Positions 19,473 through 29,712 are shown, numbered from the stretch's first letter. The stretch: DNA of 64,000 bases from Pseudomonadota bacterium (GCA_023442945.1 JAEZWW010000042.1:62001-126000), one strand, 5' to 3'. Translations and numbers: made by a program. Notes: generated from the sequence alone by a model not told the origin.

Positions 19473-20288
19473 ATGCCGGAATTGCCTGAGGTGGAAGTCA
19501 CGCGCCGCGGTGTCGACCAGCGCCTGCTTGGTGCGCGCGTCCTCGCGGTGCGCCTGGGCTTGCCGCTGCGCTGGCCGCTGGGCATCGCGCCAGAAGCGCT
19601 GATTGGGCGCACCGTTCGCTCGGTCGGGCGACGGGGGAAGTACCTGCTGCTGCACTTCGATGAGGGCGTCCTGCTGATCCATCTGGGGATGTCGGGCAGC
19701 CTGAGCGTTCGCGAAAATCCGCCGGCGCCGCAGGTGCATGACCACTTTGATCTGGTCACCACGCAGGGCGTCTTGCGCCTGAATGACCCCAGGCGCTTCG
19801 GCGCGGTGGTGTGGTCGGACAGCGTGGACGACGAGCCGGCGCGCAAGCTTTTGAGCAAGCTGGGCATGGAACCCCTTGGCGACAGCTTTGATGCGGAGGC
19901 GTTTCACCAGGGGCTGCGGCGACGCCAGGCGCCCATTAAGCAAGTGCTGCTGGCGGGGGAAGTGGTGGTGGGCGTGGGGAACATTTACGCTTCCGAGGCC
20001 TTGTTCGGAGCCGGCATTCGGCCCACCGTGAAAGCCAGCCGCTTGTCCCGGCCCCGCACCGACCGTCTGCGCGAGGTGGTGCGCACGGTGCTGCAACGCG
20101 CCGTGGATCAGGGCGGTACCACGCTGCGCAACTATTCCAGCGCCGTTGGCGAAGCGGGTCAGTTCCAGGCGGAAGCCGCGGTTTACGGCCGCGAAGGGCA
20201 GCCTTGCAGGACATGCGGTGCGACCATCCGACAGATTCGGCAGGGTCAGCGGTCCACTTTTTTCTGCCCGGTGTGCCAGAAGCCATGA
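19473..20288 (+). CDS. mutM: Formamidopyrimidine-DNA glycosylase
   Basis: A 271-residue base-excision repair enzyme that removes 8-oxoguanine and FapyG and cleaves the abasic site. It begins [15 protein letters not shown], where Pro2 is the nucleophile after Met removal. It contains the H2TH region ([13 protein letters not shown]) and ends in a four-Cys zinc finger (CRTCG...FFCPVCQKP). No strong ribosome site is visible. Confidence 0.97.
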   Translation: MPELPEVEVTRRGVDQRLLGARVLAVRLGLPLRWPLGIAPEALIGRTVRSVGRRGKYLLLHFDEGVLLIHLGMSGSLSVRENPPAPQVHDHFDLVTTQGVLRLNDPRRFGAVVWSDSVDDEPARKLLSKLGMEPLGDSFDAEAFHQGLRRRQAPIKQVLLAGEVVVGVGNIYASEALFGAGIRPTVKASRLSRPRTDRLREVVRTVLQRAVDQGGTTLRNYSSAVGEAGQFQAEAAVYGREGQPCRTCGATIRQIRQGQRSTFFCPVCQKP

Positions 20289-20381
20289 ACCCGGGCTGAC
20301 TTATCTCCATCCCTCAGGGCGCTCGCCCAACCTGTGCATACCCCGGTGTAACATGCGTTCATACCAGCGGGGACGGCAACT

Positions 20382-22343
20382 GTGACGGGTTTCAACGAGC
20401 ATTTTGACAGGCACGGCGCGTGGCGCCGCGAGATGGGCCTGCGTGTCAAAGTGCTGGGCGACTGGCTGAAAGAGCACGATCTGGTGGACGATGGCGCGGA
20501 CGAGCGGCTGCACAGCCTGAGCGACCGCCTGCAAACGGATAAGGTCATGGTCGCCTTCGTCGCGGAGTTTTCCCGCGGCAAGTCGGAGCTGATCAATGCG
20601 GTGTTCTTCGCCGCCTACGGGCGTCGCATCATGCCCGCCAGCGCGGGCCGCACCACGATGTGCCCCACGGAGTTGGGTTACGACCCGGCCCTGCCGCCGT
20701 GTCTGAGACTGCTGCCGATCGAGACGCGGCTGGAGTCGCAGGCGTTGATGGAATGGCGCTTGGCGCCCGAGCACTGGACACGCGTCGACCTGAATGTCGA
20801 TGACCCCGACCAATTGGCGGGCGCGATGGAGAAGGTGTCCGAAGTCCTGTACGTGTCCAAGGACGAAGCGCGTGAACTCGGCTTCTGGCACGACGAGCGC
20901 CCGGAAGACAACCCGCCGGTTGACCCGCAAGGCATGGTGGAGGTACCACGCTGGCGCCACGCGCTGATCAACATGGCCCACCCCTTGTTGAAGCAGGGTC
21001 TGGTGGTGCTGGACACGCCGGGCCTGAACGCGATCGGCGCCGAGCCCGAGTTGACCGTCAGCCTGATCCCGCAAGCGCAGGCGGTCGTGTTTGTGCTGGG
21101 CGCCGACACCGGCGTAACGCGCTCGGACCTGTCGATCTGGCGCGAGCATCTGGCCACGCTGGAGGCGTCGTCGGCGACGCGCTTCGTTGTGCTGAACAAG
21201 ATCGACACGCTGTGGGACGAGCTCAGCACGCCGGCCCAGGTGTGGGCGCAGGTAGAGCGCCAGCGGACAGAAACAGCGCGCACGCTGGAGTTGCCCGTCG
21301 AGCAGGTACTGGCCCTTTCCGCGCAGAAAGGTTTGCTGGCCAAGGTGCGTGGGGACAATGGCTTGTTGAACGACAGCCACCTGCCCGATTTCGAGCGGCT
21401 GTTGGGCGCGCAGGTGCTGGGCGCGCGTCAAGCCATGTTGTCATCAGCCATCGCCAATGTGGTGGGCCAGTTGCAGGTGCAGGCCAGCCGAACGCTGGGA
21501 GTGCGGCGGCGCGAATTGTCGGAACAGCTGCTGGAACTCAAAGGCCTGCGCGGCAAGAACCACACGGTGATTCGCCAGATGCGTTTGCGCGTCGAAAAGG
21601 AAAAGGCCGATTTCGATCGCAGCGCAGCCAGTGTGCTGACCGTGAGGTCGGTGCACATGAAGCTGCTTCGCGACGTGTTCAAGCTGCTGGGCAGTTCGTC
21701 CATCAAGCGGTCGCTGGCCGAGCTGAACACGATGCTGCGAGAACCGGGGCTTAAGCTGGGCGTCAAGAAAGCGTACGGCCGTGGCTTTGACAACTTGCGA
21801 GACGTGCTGCGTCAAGTGCAGACCCTGGAGAACGACATCCAGGCCATGCTAACGGCATCGTTCCGGCAGCTGAATACCGAGCATGGTTTTTCCTTGCAGG
21901 CCACGCCGCCGCCCGATACCCAGCGATTCCTCGAAGATTTGACCGCGGTTGAGCGCAGCCATCTACAGTACCTCGGTGTCGGCAACATGGTGCAACTGTC
22001 GCGCAAGGAGTTTGCTGAAAAGCTGCTGCGCGCGTTGGTCGCCAGGGTGCGGTCAATTTTTGAGACCGCTTTGGGCGAGCTTGAGCTGTGGAACAAATCG
22101 CTGTCCAGCCAGCTGGATACCCAACTGCGTGAACGGCGCAAGGCGTTTGGGCGCCGGATCGAGGCCATTCGCCGTATACAGGACGCGGCGGGCGGATTGG
22201 ATGGTCGTATCGATGAGATTGACAGTGCGGACGCTCAGCTGCTTTCCGTTCAGAGTCGCCTGGATGCCCTGACGCGCGAGCTGGCATCGCCCAAGGCAGC
22301 GCACACCGCGGGCGAACAACAGCGTGAATCGGTCGAAGCCTGA
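20382..22343 (+). CDS. Dynamin-family GTPase
   Basis: A 653-residue large GTPase starting with GTG (ggggacgg upstream). G1 is AEFSRGKS (Lys67, Ser68), the switch I Thr is probably in GRTTMCPTE, G3 is DTPGLN and G4 is LNKID. A long helical region (about 370-640) containing Arg/Lys/Glu-rich heptads follows. Dynamin-family proteins act on membranes, but a cargo or membrane is unknown here. It lies between mutM and mutY and overlaps mutY by 20 bp, so it is translationally linked to mutY. Confidence 0.85.
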   Translation: MTGFNEHFDRHGAWRREMGLRVKVLGDWLKEHDLVDDGADERLHSLSDRLQTDKVMVAFVAEFSRGKSELINAVFFAAYGRRIMPASAGRTTMCPTELGYDPALPPCLRLLPIETRLESQALMEWRLAPEHWTRVDLNVDDPDQLAGAMEKVSEVLYVSKDEARELGFWHDERPEDNPPVDPQGMVEVPRWRHALINMAHPLLKQGLVVLDTPGLNAIGAEPELTVSLIPQAQAVVFVLGADTGVTRSDLSIWREHLATLEASSATRFVVLNKIDTLWDELSTPAQVWAQVERQRTETARTLELPVEQVLALSAQKGLLAKVRGDNGLLNDSHLPDFERLLGAQVLGARQAMLSSAIANVVGQLQVQASRTLGVRRRELSEQLLELKGLRGKNHTVIRQMRLRVEKEKADFDRSAASVLTVRSVHMKLLRDVFKLLGSSSIKRSLAELNTMLREPGLKLGVKKAYGRGFDNLRDVLRQVQTLENDIQAMLTASFRQLNTEHGFSLQATPPPDTQRFLEDLTAVERSHLQYLGVGNMVQLSRKEFAEKLLRALVARVRSIFETALGELELWNKSLSSQLDTQLRERRKAFGRRIEAIRRIQDAAGGLDGRIDEIDSADAQLLSVQSRLDALTRELASPKAAHTAGEQQRESVEA

Positions 22344-23454
22344 AGGGGGCGCGGCATTGTCGGAAAGCGATCTGGCCGGGGAAGTGATCGCGTGGCAGGC
22401 ACATGCAGGCAGACATGGCTTGCCTTGGCAGAAAACACGCGACCCGTACAGGGTGTGGTTGTCGGAGGTGATGCTTCAACAGACGCAGGTCAGCACCGTG
22501 CTGGACTATTACCCGCGTTTTCTGGCACGGTTCCCCGACGTTCGCCATCTTGCAGGGGCGCCGCTCGAAGAAGTCCTCGGTCTATGGAGTGGACTGGGCT
22601 ACTACTCCCGCGCGCGCAACCTCCACCGCTGCGCTGGGGTGGTCATGTCTGACCATGGCGGAGAATTCCCCCGAACTGCTGCGGCACTGAGTGCCTTGCC
22701 CGGGATCGGCAGGTCGACTGCGGCGGCCATTGCCGCCTTCTGTTTTGGCGAGCGCGCTGCGATTTTGGACGGTAACGTCAAACGTGTGCTGACGCGCTTC
22801 TGGGGTGTGACCGACGACATGAGCGCCGTGGCGAACGAACGGGCGCTGTGGGAGCGCGCAGAAGCGGCTCTGCCTCACGACGATCTCACCCACACCATGC
22901 CGGCCTACACACAAGGTTTGATGGATTTGGGCGCTACCGTGTGCACACGTTCGCGCCCCTCGTGCGTCGCTTGTCCGTTGGCGTTGAAATGTGTGGCTAG
23001 GCAGCAGGGGGCGCCGGAGCGCTACCCCGTCAAGACGAAGAAGATTCGCCGCAGCCAGCAGACCCTGTGGCTGCTCCACGCGAAGGACGATGCGGAGCGC
23101 GTCTGGCTGATCCAACGCCCGGTGCAAGGCATATGGGCGGCATTGCATTGTCTGCCGGCGTTTGAAGCGCGGGACGATCTGCTGGCCGCGCTGCCCGCGT
23201 CGGCGCAGGTGTCGTTGATCGAGCACGACCCCGTGAAGCACGTGTTGACCCACAGAGATTTGGATCTGCACTACGTGACGGTTGAGGGGGCGCAGCCGCT
23301 CATCTCGTCAGACGAGGCAGGCGCCTGGTACACCGCATCCACTTGGTCCGCGCTGGGTCTTCCGGCGCCGATTCGCAAATTCCTGTCAGCGACGGCTTCA
23401 GTGCAAGCGACGCTCTTCACAGACCATCCAGCTCGCGGTGTCGACGCAGGCTGA
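22324..23454 (+). CDS. mutY: A/G-specific adenine DNA glycosylase
   Basis: A 376-residue repair enzyme that excises adenine opposite 8-oxoguanine. It shows [21 protein letters not shown] (catalytic Glu48), helix-hairpin-helix [21 protein letters not shown] with the catalytic Asp, and the iron-sulfur Cys set [19 protein letters not shown]-terminal NUDIX-like domain follows. It starts with GTG inside the preceding GTPase gene, and its 3' end overlaps the convergent rapZ by 38 bp. Confidence 0.95.
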   Translation: MNRSKPEGGAALSESDLAGEVIAWQAHAGRHGLPWQKTRDPYRVWLSEVMLQQTQVSTVLDYYPRFLARFPDVRHLAGAPLEEVLGLWSGLGYYSRARNLHRCAGVVMSDHGGEFPRTAAALSALPGIGRSTAAAIAAFCFGERAAILDGNVKRVLTRFWGVTDDMSAVANERALWERAEAALPHDDLTHTMPAYTQGLMDLGATVCTRSRPSCVACPLALKCVARQQGAPERYPVKTKKIRRSQQTLWLLHAKDDAERVWLIQRPVQGIWAALHCLPAFEARDDLLAALPASAQVSLIEHDPVKHVLTHRDLDLHYVTVEGAQPLISSDEAGAWYTASTWSALGLPAPIRKFLSATASVQATLFTDHPARGVDAG

Positions 23455-24280
23455 ACCAGTCTGCGCTGAAACGTTCCGCCAGCTTCTCGACCAGGTACAC
23501 CGAACGGTGCTGACCTCCGGTGCAACCGATGGCAACGGTGACATAGCTGCGGTGGTCGCGTGCCATGGCGGGGAGCCAATGGCGCAAGAACGCTGAAATA
23601 TCGTTCAACATGCGTTGAGCATCCGGCTGAGCGTCGAGGAAATCGATCACCGGCTGATCGCGCCCCGTCAGCGGACGCAAGACCGGTTCGTAGTGCGGGT
23701 TGGGCAACATGCGGACGTCGAAAACGTAATCCGCATCCAGTGTGATGCCCCGTTTGAAGGCGAACGACTCGAACACCAGGGTCAGCAGGGCGGATGGCGC
23801 TGCGATCAGTTCTTTGACGTACGCGACCAGCTGAGCGCTGCGCAGGAAGCTGGAGTCCAGGACGTGCGAGCGGTCGCGCAGGTCGGCCAACAGGTGGCGC
23901 TCTCGTTCAATGGCCTGCGTCAGGGTCTGCTGGTCGCCCATCTCGCCGGGCAATGACAGCGGGTGACGCCGCCGCGTTTCAGAGAAGCGTCGCACCAGCG
24001 TCTGATCGTTGGCGTCCAGGAAGAGCAGGCGCAAGGCGATGCCCTTGTCGCGCAGCCCGTGCAGCAGCAGGGGCAGCTGCGGCAAAGACTGGCCACTGCG
24101 CACGTCGATGGCGATCGCCAGCTTGCGTTCGCCGCGACCGTCTTCCAGCGCGAGCAGCGGCTCCAACAGCTCCGGCGGGAGGTTGTCGACGCAGTAGAAG
24201 CCGGCGTCTTCGAGGGCGTGCAGGGCAATCGACTTGCCCGAGCCGGACATGCCGGTGATGACCACGAGTTCCTTGGTCAT
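23417..24280 (-). CDS. rapZ: RNase adapter protein RapZ / YvcJ-family nucleotide-binding protein
   Basis: A 287-residue cytoplasmic P-loop protein. Walker A GMSGSGKS is at residues 10-17, followed by the Walker B-like [26 protein letters not shown] and the conserved C-terminal [23 protein letters not shown]. In enterobacteria it directs RNase E to GlmZ. In betaproteobacteria the family is often near PTS or hprK genes; here it is the last gene of nadK-recN-rapZ, overlapping recN by 4 bp. The regulatory target in this organism is unknown. Confidence 0.92.
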   Translation of the reverse strand: MTKELVVITGMSGSGKSIALHALEDAGFYCVDNLPPELLEPLLALEDGRGERKLAIAIDVRSGQSLPQLPLLLHGLRDKGIALRLLFLDANDQTLVRRFSETRRRHPLSLPGEMGDQQTLTQAIERERHLLADLRDRSHVLDSSFLRSAQLVAYVKELIAAPSALLTLVFESFAFKRGITLDADYVFDVRMLPNPHYEPVLRPLTGRDQPVIDFLDAQPDAQRMLNDISAFLRHWLPAMARDHRSYVTVAIGCTGGQHRSVYLVEKLAERFSADWFSLRRHRELDGL

Positions 24281-25989
24281 GCGCGCGACTTTCCACTGCG
24301 GGCGCCGCTTCGGCCGGTGGGCCGTGGCGGCGAGGCTGGCGTTTGCAGCATCTCCTGTGCATGCGCCAGGGAGGTTGCGGAGATGCTTTCCCCTCCAAGC
24401 ATGCGCGCGATCTCACCAGTCCGCGCCTCGCTGACGATGGGTGCGACCGAGCTGGTCGTGGTGCCGGTCGCGCTGGTCTGCTTGCGCACCAAGAGGTGGT
24501 GATCGGCGCAAGCGGCAACCTGGGGCAGGTGGGTGACGCACAGCACCTGGCGGTCCTGGCCCAAACGATGGAGCAGCCGCCCCACGGTGGACGCGACCGC
24601 ACCGCCTACACCGGAATCGACTTCGTCGAAGACCAGCGTACCGGCCGTGCCCAGCTCGCTGGTGGTGACCGCGATCGCCAGTGCCAATCGGGAAAGCTCA
24701 CCGCCAGATGCTACTCTATCGATAGCGCGTGGCGCTGATCCTGCATGGGCTGAGACCAAAAAATGCACCGATTCCAGGCCATAAGCGGCAGGGCTTTCGA
24801 GGCGGTCCAGCGCGACCTCGAAAGCGCCGCCTTGCATGCCCAGGGTTTGCATGCCAGCGGTGACCGCCTCAGCCAAGCGGGGGGCGGCTTTGGCGCGCGC
24901 AGCTGAAACGCGCTTGGCTTCGGCGGTGTACGCGGCGGCAGCTTGCGCGACAGCGTTTTCCAATGCCTCCAGGTCGGCCGCCGCCTCCAGCGCAGCCAAT
25001 TCTTCTCGCCAGGCGGCCAGAACCGCGGGCAATTCCTCAGGCGGTCGACGGTATCGGCGCGCCAGGGACATCCACAGTCCCAATCGCTCATCCATCGTGG
25101 CCAGGGCTTGGGGATCGACCTCGGCGCGGCGCAGGTAGGCGTGCAGGCTGTGCGCGGCGTCCTGCGCTTGCGCGACCGTGCCTTCCAGGACTTCCACGAG
25201 GGTGCGAAATTCGGGCTCGATCTCCTGCAGCGCTTGCAATTCACCCAACGCGCGGGTCAGGCCGGAGAGCGCCGCCCCTTCCTCGTCGCCCTCCAATGCA
25301 CCAACTGCGGCAGATGCGCCATCGATCAGCGACTGGCTGTTGGCCAGGCGGGTGTGCTGCTGGTTCAGGTCTTCCCATTCGCCCTCTGCGGGGGCGAGCT
25401 TGTCCAGCTCGCCGATCTGCCAGACCAGCCGGTCTCGTTCGCGCGACAGCTGCTCTTGATCGCTACGGGCACTTGCCAGCGCGATCTGAGCTTGTTGCCA
25501 AACATCCCAGGCCGTTTGCAGGTCGCGCAGGTCGGTGCCCGCGTAGCCGTCAAGCAGAGCGCGCACCGCGGCAGGGCGTGTCAGGCTTTGCCAAGCGTGC
25601 TGGCCGTGGATGTCCACCAGCGACTCGCTGAGCTGACGCACTTGCGCCAATGTGGCCGAAGATCCGTTGATCCAGGCTCGGCTTTTGCCATTGGCGTCGA
25701 TGGTCCGGCGCAGCAGCAGCGTGTCGGCTTCCGTGTCAAACCCTTGCTCGGCCAGCCATTCGCCGCAGACATGGGGTATGTCGAATTCGGCAGCGATATC
25801 GCAGCGGCTCTGGCCCTCACGCACCCAGAGTGCGTCACCGCGACCGCCCAGCACCAGTTGCAGCGCGTCGATCAGGATCGACTTGCCGGCACCGGTTTCC
25901 CCGGTGAGTGCGGTGAAGCCGTTCTCCAGATCAAGCTCCAACGCATCCACGATCACGAAATCGCGCAGGCTCAAATGCCGCAATGCCAT
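24277..25989 (-). CDS. recN: DNA repair protein RecN
   Basis: A 570-residue SMC-like ATPase for double-strand break repair. Walker A GETGAGKS (Lys36) is at the N-terminus. A coiled-coil middle separates it from the C-terminal signature [14 protein letters not shown] and Walker [14 protein letters not shown]. The start [15 protein letters not shown] is the family N-terminus; the longer frame overlaps nadK. The upstream nadK stop is 4 bp away. Confidence 0.96.
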   Translation of the reverse strand: MALRHLSLRDFVIVDALELDLENGFTALTGETGAGKSILIDALQLVLGGRGDALWVREGQSRCDIAAEFDIPHVCGEWLAEQGFDTEADTLLLRRTIDANGKSRAWINGSSATLAQVRQLSESLVDIHGQHAWQSLTRPAAVRALLDGYAGTDLRDLQTAWDVWQQAQIALASARSDQEQLSRERDRLVWQIGELDKLAPAEGEWEDLNQQHTRLANSQSLIDGASAAVGALEGDEEGAALSGLTRALGELQALQEIEPEFRTLVEVLEGTVAQAQDAAHSLHAYLRRAEVDPQALATMDERLGLWMSLARRYRRPPEELPAVLAAWREELAALEAAADLEALENAVAQAAAAYTAEAKRVSAARAKAAPRLAEAVTAGMQTLGMQGGAFEVALDRLESPAAYGLESVHFLVSAHAGSAPRAIDRVASGGELSRLALAIAVTTSELGTAGTLVFDEVDSGVGGAVASTVGRLLHRLGQDRQVLCVTHLPQVAACADHHLLVRKQTSATGTTTSSVAPIVSEARTGEIARMLGGESISATSLAHAQEMLQTPASPPRPTGRSGARSGKSRA

Positions 25990-25993
25990 GGCG

Positions 25994-26890
25994 TCAGACC
26001 CCGCCCTCGTTCCAATGGAGCTTTTCTCGCAAAGTGTCGAAATAGCTCCAGCCCTTGGGGTGAAGAAAACGCACGCGGAAATCCGAACGGCGCACGACAA
26101 TGCGGTCACCATGGTGCAGCGAGGTCACGGACTGCATGTCAAAGCTGGCGCTGGCGTCTCTGCCAGCCACGATCTCGATCGCGATTTCCACCGGGTCGGC
26201 CAGCACGATCGGTCGGTTGGACAGTGTGTGCGGCGCTATTGGCACCAACGCCCACGCTGGTACCAAGGGGTGCAGCAGCGGGCCGCCGGCCGACAGCGCG
26301 TAAGCGGTCGAGCCCGTCGGGGTGGCCACGATGATGCCGTCGGCGCGGTGGTTCGCCACAAATCGGCCATCCACTTCCACGCGCAGCTCCACCATGCTGG
26401 CCACAGCGCCGCGGTTGACCACAACGTCGTTCATCGCAAACGCTTCAAACACGGGTTGACCTTCTCGGAGAACGGTGCCGTGCATCAGGCTGCGGTGGTC
26501 TTCCTCGTAGGCGCCGTGCAGCATTGCCGGCAGGATGTCCTGGTATTCACCCAGCGGGATATCGGTGATGAAGCCCAGACGACCCTGGTTGATACCAATC
26601 AGCGGTGTGCCATAGCGGGCCAGCTGGCGGCCAATCCCCAACATCGTGCCGTCGCCGCCCACGACCACGGCCAAGTCGCATTCGGCGCCGATGGCTGCCA
26701 CGTCTAAAGTGGGGTAGGCGTTCAGCCCGGTGACTTGTGCCGTCCGTTCGGCCAAGACCACCTCGCAGCCCTGATCACGCAGAAAATCCGCAATGTCCGA
26801 TGTCACTTCGCGGGTGGAATCCACCGCAACTCCCGAGGGCAAATCCTGGTATTTGCCGACCAAGGCGACGCGGCGAAACTGAAGGCTCAT
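25994..26890 (-). CDS. nadK: NAD kinase
   Basis: A 298-residue enzyme that makes NADP from NAD. Visible are [14 protein letters not shown] (GGDG motif), [37 protein letters not shown] and SNRPIVL. The start [10 protein letters not shown] is preferred to a TTG two codons earlier. First gene of nadK-recN-rapZ, divergent from hrcA with only 26 bp between the starts. Confidence 0.96.
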   Translation of the reverse strand: MSLQFRRVALVGKYQDLPSGVAVDSTREVTSDIADFLRDQGCEVVLAERTAQVTGLNAYPTLDVAAIGAECDLAVVVGGDGTMLGIGRQLARYGTPLIGINQGRLGFITDIPLGEYQDILPAMLHGAYEEDHRSLMHGTVLREGQPVFEAFAMNDVVVNRGAVASMVELRVEVDGRFVANHRADGIIVATPTGSTAYALSAGGPLLHPLVPAWALVPIAPHTLSNRPIVLADPVEIAIEIVAGRDASASFDMQSVTSLHHGDRIVVRRSDFRVRFLHPKGWSYFDTLREKLHWNEGGV

Positions 26891-26901
26891 TGGCAAATTA
26901 C

Positions 26902-26907
26902 ATCATA
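26902..26907 (-). promoter_or_regulatory. Candidate -10 element for nadK
   Basis: On the minus strand TATGAT lies about 11 bp before the nadK ATG, with a poor -35 (cggtca) 17 bp upstream inside the hrcA reading frame. If used, the transcript would have an almost absent leader. Confidence 0.3.
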
Positions 26908-26916
26908 ATGAATTCG

Positions 26917-27936
26917 ATGCTGGATGACCGTGCCCGCCTGCTGCTGAAGACCCTGATCGAGCGCTATATCGCCGATGGGCAGCCGGTGGGTTCCCGCACC
27001 TTGTCCAACGCGCCCGGGTTGGAGTTGTCGCCGGCCACCATCCGCAACGTGATGGCCGATTTGGAAGATCTGGGCCTGATCGTCAGCCCCCATACATCGG
27101 CAGGGCGCGTGCCGACGCCGCGGGGCTACCGGCTGTTCGTCGATACCATGCTCACGGCCGAACGTGGGCGGCTGGAGGCGCCTGTGCTTGCCGCGGACCA
27201 GCCCCAGAAGGTCATCGCTAACGCCGCACAACTGTTGTCGAACCTGTCCAGCTTTGTCGGCGTGGTGATGACGCAGCGGCGCAGTTCGGTATTCCGCCAC
27301 ATTGAATTCTTGCGATTGTCCGAGCGCCGCCTGCTCTTGATCATCGTGGCGCCCGATGGCGACGTGCAAAACCGCGTCTTGTTCACCGAGACCGATTATT
27401 CGGCGTCCGAATTGCAAGAGGCCGCCAACTACCTGAATACGCATTTCTCGGGCATGGCAATTGACCAGGTGCGCACGCGGCTGCGCCAGGAGGTCGATCG
27501 GCTGCGCGGCGAGATCGCCAGCTTGATGCAGGCCGCCGTGGCCGCTGGGTCGGACGCGATGACGCAAGCGCAGGAGCAGGTCGTGATTTCGGGCGAGCGC
27601 AACCTGCTGGCGGTGTCCGACTTTTCGTCCGACATGAACCAACTGCGCCGCGCGTTCGATTTGTTCGAGCAGAAGGCGCAACTGATCCGTCTTCTGGATG
27701 TCTCCAGCGAGGCCGAGGGCGTGCGCATCTACATTGGTGGCGAGAGCCAGACCGTGCCGATAGAGGAACTGTCGGTCGTCAGCGCACCCTATGAGGTCGA
27801 CGGCCAGGTGGTCGGCACGCTGGGCGTGATCGGCCCCACGCGCATGCCCTACGACCGCATGATCCAGATCGTCGACATCACCTCGCGCCTGGTCAGCAAC
27901 GCACTCAGCCAAGGCAAGCCGGCAGGCACCGCCTAG
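26917..27936 (+). CDS. hrcA: Heat-inducible transcription repressor HrcA
   Basis: A 339-residue repressor that binds CIRCE operators of groESL/dnaK genes and is assisted by GroEL. The winged-helix N-terminus shows VGSRTLS...[40 protein letters not shown]. The start [12 protein letters not shown] fits the family; an ATG three codons earlier (26908) is also possible. No CIRCE operator is seen in the 26-bp gap to nadK, so autoregulation is not evident. Confidence 0.95.
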   Translation: MLDDRARLLLKTLIERYIADGQPVGSRTLSNAPGLELSPATIRNVMADLEDLGLIVSPHTSAGRVPTPRGYRLFVDTMLTAERGRLEAPVLAADQPQKVIANAAQLLSNLSSFVGVVMTQRRSSVFRHIEFLRLSERRLLLIIVAPDGDVQNRVLFTETDYSASELQEAANYLNTHFSGMAIDQVRTRLRQEVDRLRGEIASLMQAAVAAGSDAMTQAQEQVVISGERNLLAVSDFSSDMNQLRRAFDLFEQKAQLIRLLDVSSEAEGVRIYIGGESQTVPIEELSVVSAPYEVDGQVVGTLGVIGPTRMPYDRMIQIVDITSRLVSNALSQGKPAGTA

Positions 27937-27951
27937 AATCGCGGCTGGTTT

Positions 27952-28028
27952 GGGGCGTTAGCTCAGTTGGTTAGAGCAGAGGACTCATAATCCTTTGGTC
28001 GTTGGTTCGAGCCCAACACGCCCTACCA
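27952..28028 (+). tRNA. tRNA with CAT anticodon (Met or Ile2)
   Basis: A 77-nt cloverleaf with encoded CCA, acceptor ggggcgt/acgccct (with a G-U at the end), D-arm tagctcagttggttagagca, anticodon loop ctcataa (CAT) and T-arm gttggttcgagcccaac. The CAT anticodon fits elongator Met or, if the C is lysidinylated by TilS, Ile2. The variable and T-arm sequence resembles Ile2 somewhat, so identity is left open. Confidence 0.9.
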
Positions 28029-28039
28029 TCCAAATAAAG

Positions 28040-28071
28040 CCCTTGCCGCACACGACGCGGTGGGTTTTTTT
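28040..28071 (+). terminator. Possible terminator after the CAT tRNA
   Basis: An imperfect hairpin (ccc-ttg-ccgc / gcgg-t-ggg) is followed by seven T. It lies 12 bp after the tRNA and before the DUF2939 gene. Confidence 0.45.
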
Positions 28072-28117
28072 GGTGTGGAGCACTATGCAGGGCCGCCGTC
28101 CCAGGAAGCAGGAAGCT

Positions 28118-28675
28118 ATGAAGCCCAGAATCGCGCTTGCCAGCGCGGCCGTGCTGGCCTTGGCTTTGGGTGCGCTGCTCTACGTGTCGCCGCACTTCAC
28201 CTTACGCAACATGGGCAAGGCCGTAGAGGCCCGGGATGCCGAGGCCGTGGCTGCCTACGTCGACTTCCCGGCGCTGCGTGAAAGCGTCAAGGCCCAGGTG
28301 CTGGCGCGGATGGCGCCCGAATTGGACAAGGCCGGAGGCGGCGACAACCCGTTCGCCAACGTTGGCAAGTTGCTCGCAGCCGGCATGGTCAACCCATTGA
28401 CCGATGCCCTGGTGTCGCCCACCGGTGTGATGCTGATGCTGAAAAACGGCAAGCCCGGTCAGCCGGCCGATATCGCCGCGGCGGGCGTGGGTGTTGATAC
28501 GCAGACACCCGCGCCGCGCAACGACTATGTGGTGGACTACCAGGGTTGGTCCGAGGTGTTCGTGCACCGCAAGGGCGCTGAATCTGGCTTCGTCTTGCGG
28601 CGCGACGGCCTTTTCACGTGGAAGCTCGCAGGGATACGTATGGATACGGCAATCGTGTCTCAGCCTGTTGACTGA
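28118..28675 (+). CDS. DUF2939-family protein
   Basis: A 185-residue protein with one N-terminal transmembrane helix or uncleaved signal (ALASAAVLALALGALLYVSP), then the DUF2939 pattern: YVSPHFTLRNMGKAVEARDAEAVAAYVDFPALRESVKAQV. The rest probably lies in the periplasm. Function is unknown. The start has a ggaag site; the frame could extend back through the tRNA and is trimmed for that reason. Confidence 0.8.
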   Translation: MKPRIALASAAVLALALGALLYVSPHFTLRNMGKAVEARDAEAVAAYVDFPALRESVKAQVLARMAPELDKAGGGDNPFANVGKLLAAGMVNPLTDALVSPTGVMLMLKNGKPGQPADIAAAGVGVDTQTPAPRNDYVVDYQGWSEVFVHRKGAESGFVLRRDGLFTWKLAGIRMDTAIVSQPVD

Positions 28676-28826
28676 GCGATACCGGCCTCAGGGCGCGGTC
28701 CGCGCTTCCGTCCAAACGGCGCCTTCGCAAAGCCCTGTTGCGTGCACCGGCGGCCCTCTCGAGAGCGGAGATGCGCATGACATGGACAGCGCATCCTCCG
28801 TCCATCCCGTTCGTTTTTAAAATTTT

Positions 28827-28856
28827 TTGAGAAGTTCTGAGATTTGCTGCTATACT
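28827..28856 (+). promoter_or_regulatory. Sigma-70 promoter of tRNA-Arg
   Basis: TTGAGA (28827-28832) and TATACT (28851-28856) are separated by 18 bp in an AT-rich patch, 12 bp before the tRNA. It is the best-matching promoter in the window. Confidence 0.75.
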
Positions 28857-28868
28857 TTCTGGCTTCGC

Positions 28869-28945
28869 GCGGCTGTAGCTCAGTTGGATAGAGTACTTGG
28901 CTACGAACCAAGGGGTCGTGGGTTCGAATCCTGCCAGCCGCGCCA
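28869..28945 (+). tRNA. tRNA-Arg(ACG)
   Basis: A 77-nt cloverleaf with encoded CCA: acceptor gcggctg/cagccgc, D-arm tagctcagttggatagagta, anticodon stem ttgg/ccaa with loop ctacgaa (ACG), and T-arm gtgggttcgaatcctgc. Confidence 0.96.
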
Positions 28946-28960
28946 TTTTTTGTCTGACAC

Positions 28961-28996
28961 AAGCCTCGCAAACACCGATTTGCGGGGCTTTTGTCT
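28961..28996 (+). terminator. Terminator after tRNA-Arg
   Basis: A 12-bp stem aagcctcgcaaa / tttgcggggctt with a 6-nt loop is followed by ttgtctttgt. It ends the tRNA transcript 54 bp before ribE. Confidence 0.75.
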
Positions 28997-29049
28997 TTGT
29001 GGCTTCATCTTTTTCGGGCTCACCCACCGTGGGCCTTTGGGGGATTGCG

Positions 29050-29712
29050 ATGTTCACAGGAATCGTCACCGCCATGGGCAAGATTGCCGAGGTGCAGCCG
29101 CTGGGCGCCACAGCCGCGCACGGGCTGCGCCTGCACATCGAGACGCCGGCCGGCTACCTGGACGACGTTGGTCTTGGCGACAGCATCGCGCTGAACGGCG
29201 CGTGCATGACGGCGGTCAACCTGGACGCGCCCGCTGGCCGCTTTGCCATCGACATCTCGGCCGAATCGCTGGCGCGCACCGCTGGGCTGGACCGGCCCGG
29301 CCCCGTCAATCTGGAAAAAGCCTTGCGCGCCAACGACCGCCTGGGCGGCCACATCGTGTCCGGCCACGTGGACGGCATGGGCGTGGTGACGCACTTCGCG
29401 CCGGTGGGAGAAAGCTGGGAGTTGCGCGTGCTGGCTCCGCGCGAGCTGGCGCGCTTTCTGGCCTACAAGGGCTCGGTGACGGTGAATGGCGTCAGCCTCA
29501 CGGTCAACAGCGTGGCCGACCAGGCCGAGGGTTGCGAGTTCAGCATCAACCTGATTCCGCACACGGTGCAGAACACGGCGCTGCACGTGCTGGCGCCGGG
29601 CGTGCAGGTCAATCTGGAGATCGACATGATCGCCCGCTACGTGGAAAGAATGCTCGCCACGCCGGCAGCCGGTGCCACACCTGCGCAGGCAGCTCCTAAA
29701 TCCGGAGCTTGA
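29050..29712 (+). CDS. ribE: Riboflavin synthase, alpha chain
   Basis: A 220-residue enzyme that dismutates two lumazines to riboflavin. It begins with the invariant MFTGIV and has two homologous lumazine-binding halves with DSIALNGACMTAV and GSVTVNGVSLTVN, and GGHIVSGHVDG at the start of the second. The longer frame upstream would run through tRNA-Arg and is rejected. The last 11 residues (TPAQAAPKSGA) come from a family A repeat. No FMN riboswitch is seen, and no other rib genes adjoin. Confidence 0.95.
   Translation: MFTGIVTAMGKIAEVQPLGATAAHGLRLHIETPAGYLDDVGLGDSIALNGACMTAVNLDAPAGRFAIDISAESLARTAGLDRPGPVNLEKALRANDRLGGHIVSGHVDGMGVVTHFAPVGESWELRVLAPRELARFLAYKGSVTVNGVSLTVNSVADQAEGCEFSINLIPHTVQNTALHVLAPGVQVNLEIDMIARYVERMLATPAAGATPAQAAPKSGA
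29677..29711 (+). repeat. Family A dispersed repeat, copy 5 (partial, in two gene ends)
   Basis: cacctgcgcaggcagctcctaaatccggagctt is the core and right end of the family. It encodes the C-terminal tail of RibE on the plus strand and the last residues (VKLRI) of the convergent DMT exporter on the minus strand. Confidence 0.6.

Noticed and set aside
24715..24775. A stretch in recN with some resemblance to family A (ctatcgatagcg...)
   Set aside because: It encodes the conserved RecN signature [10 protein letters not shown], so protein constraint explains it, and the central ctgcgc-cagcta core is missing.
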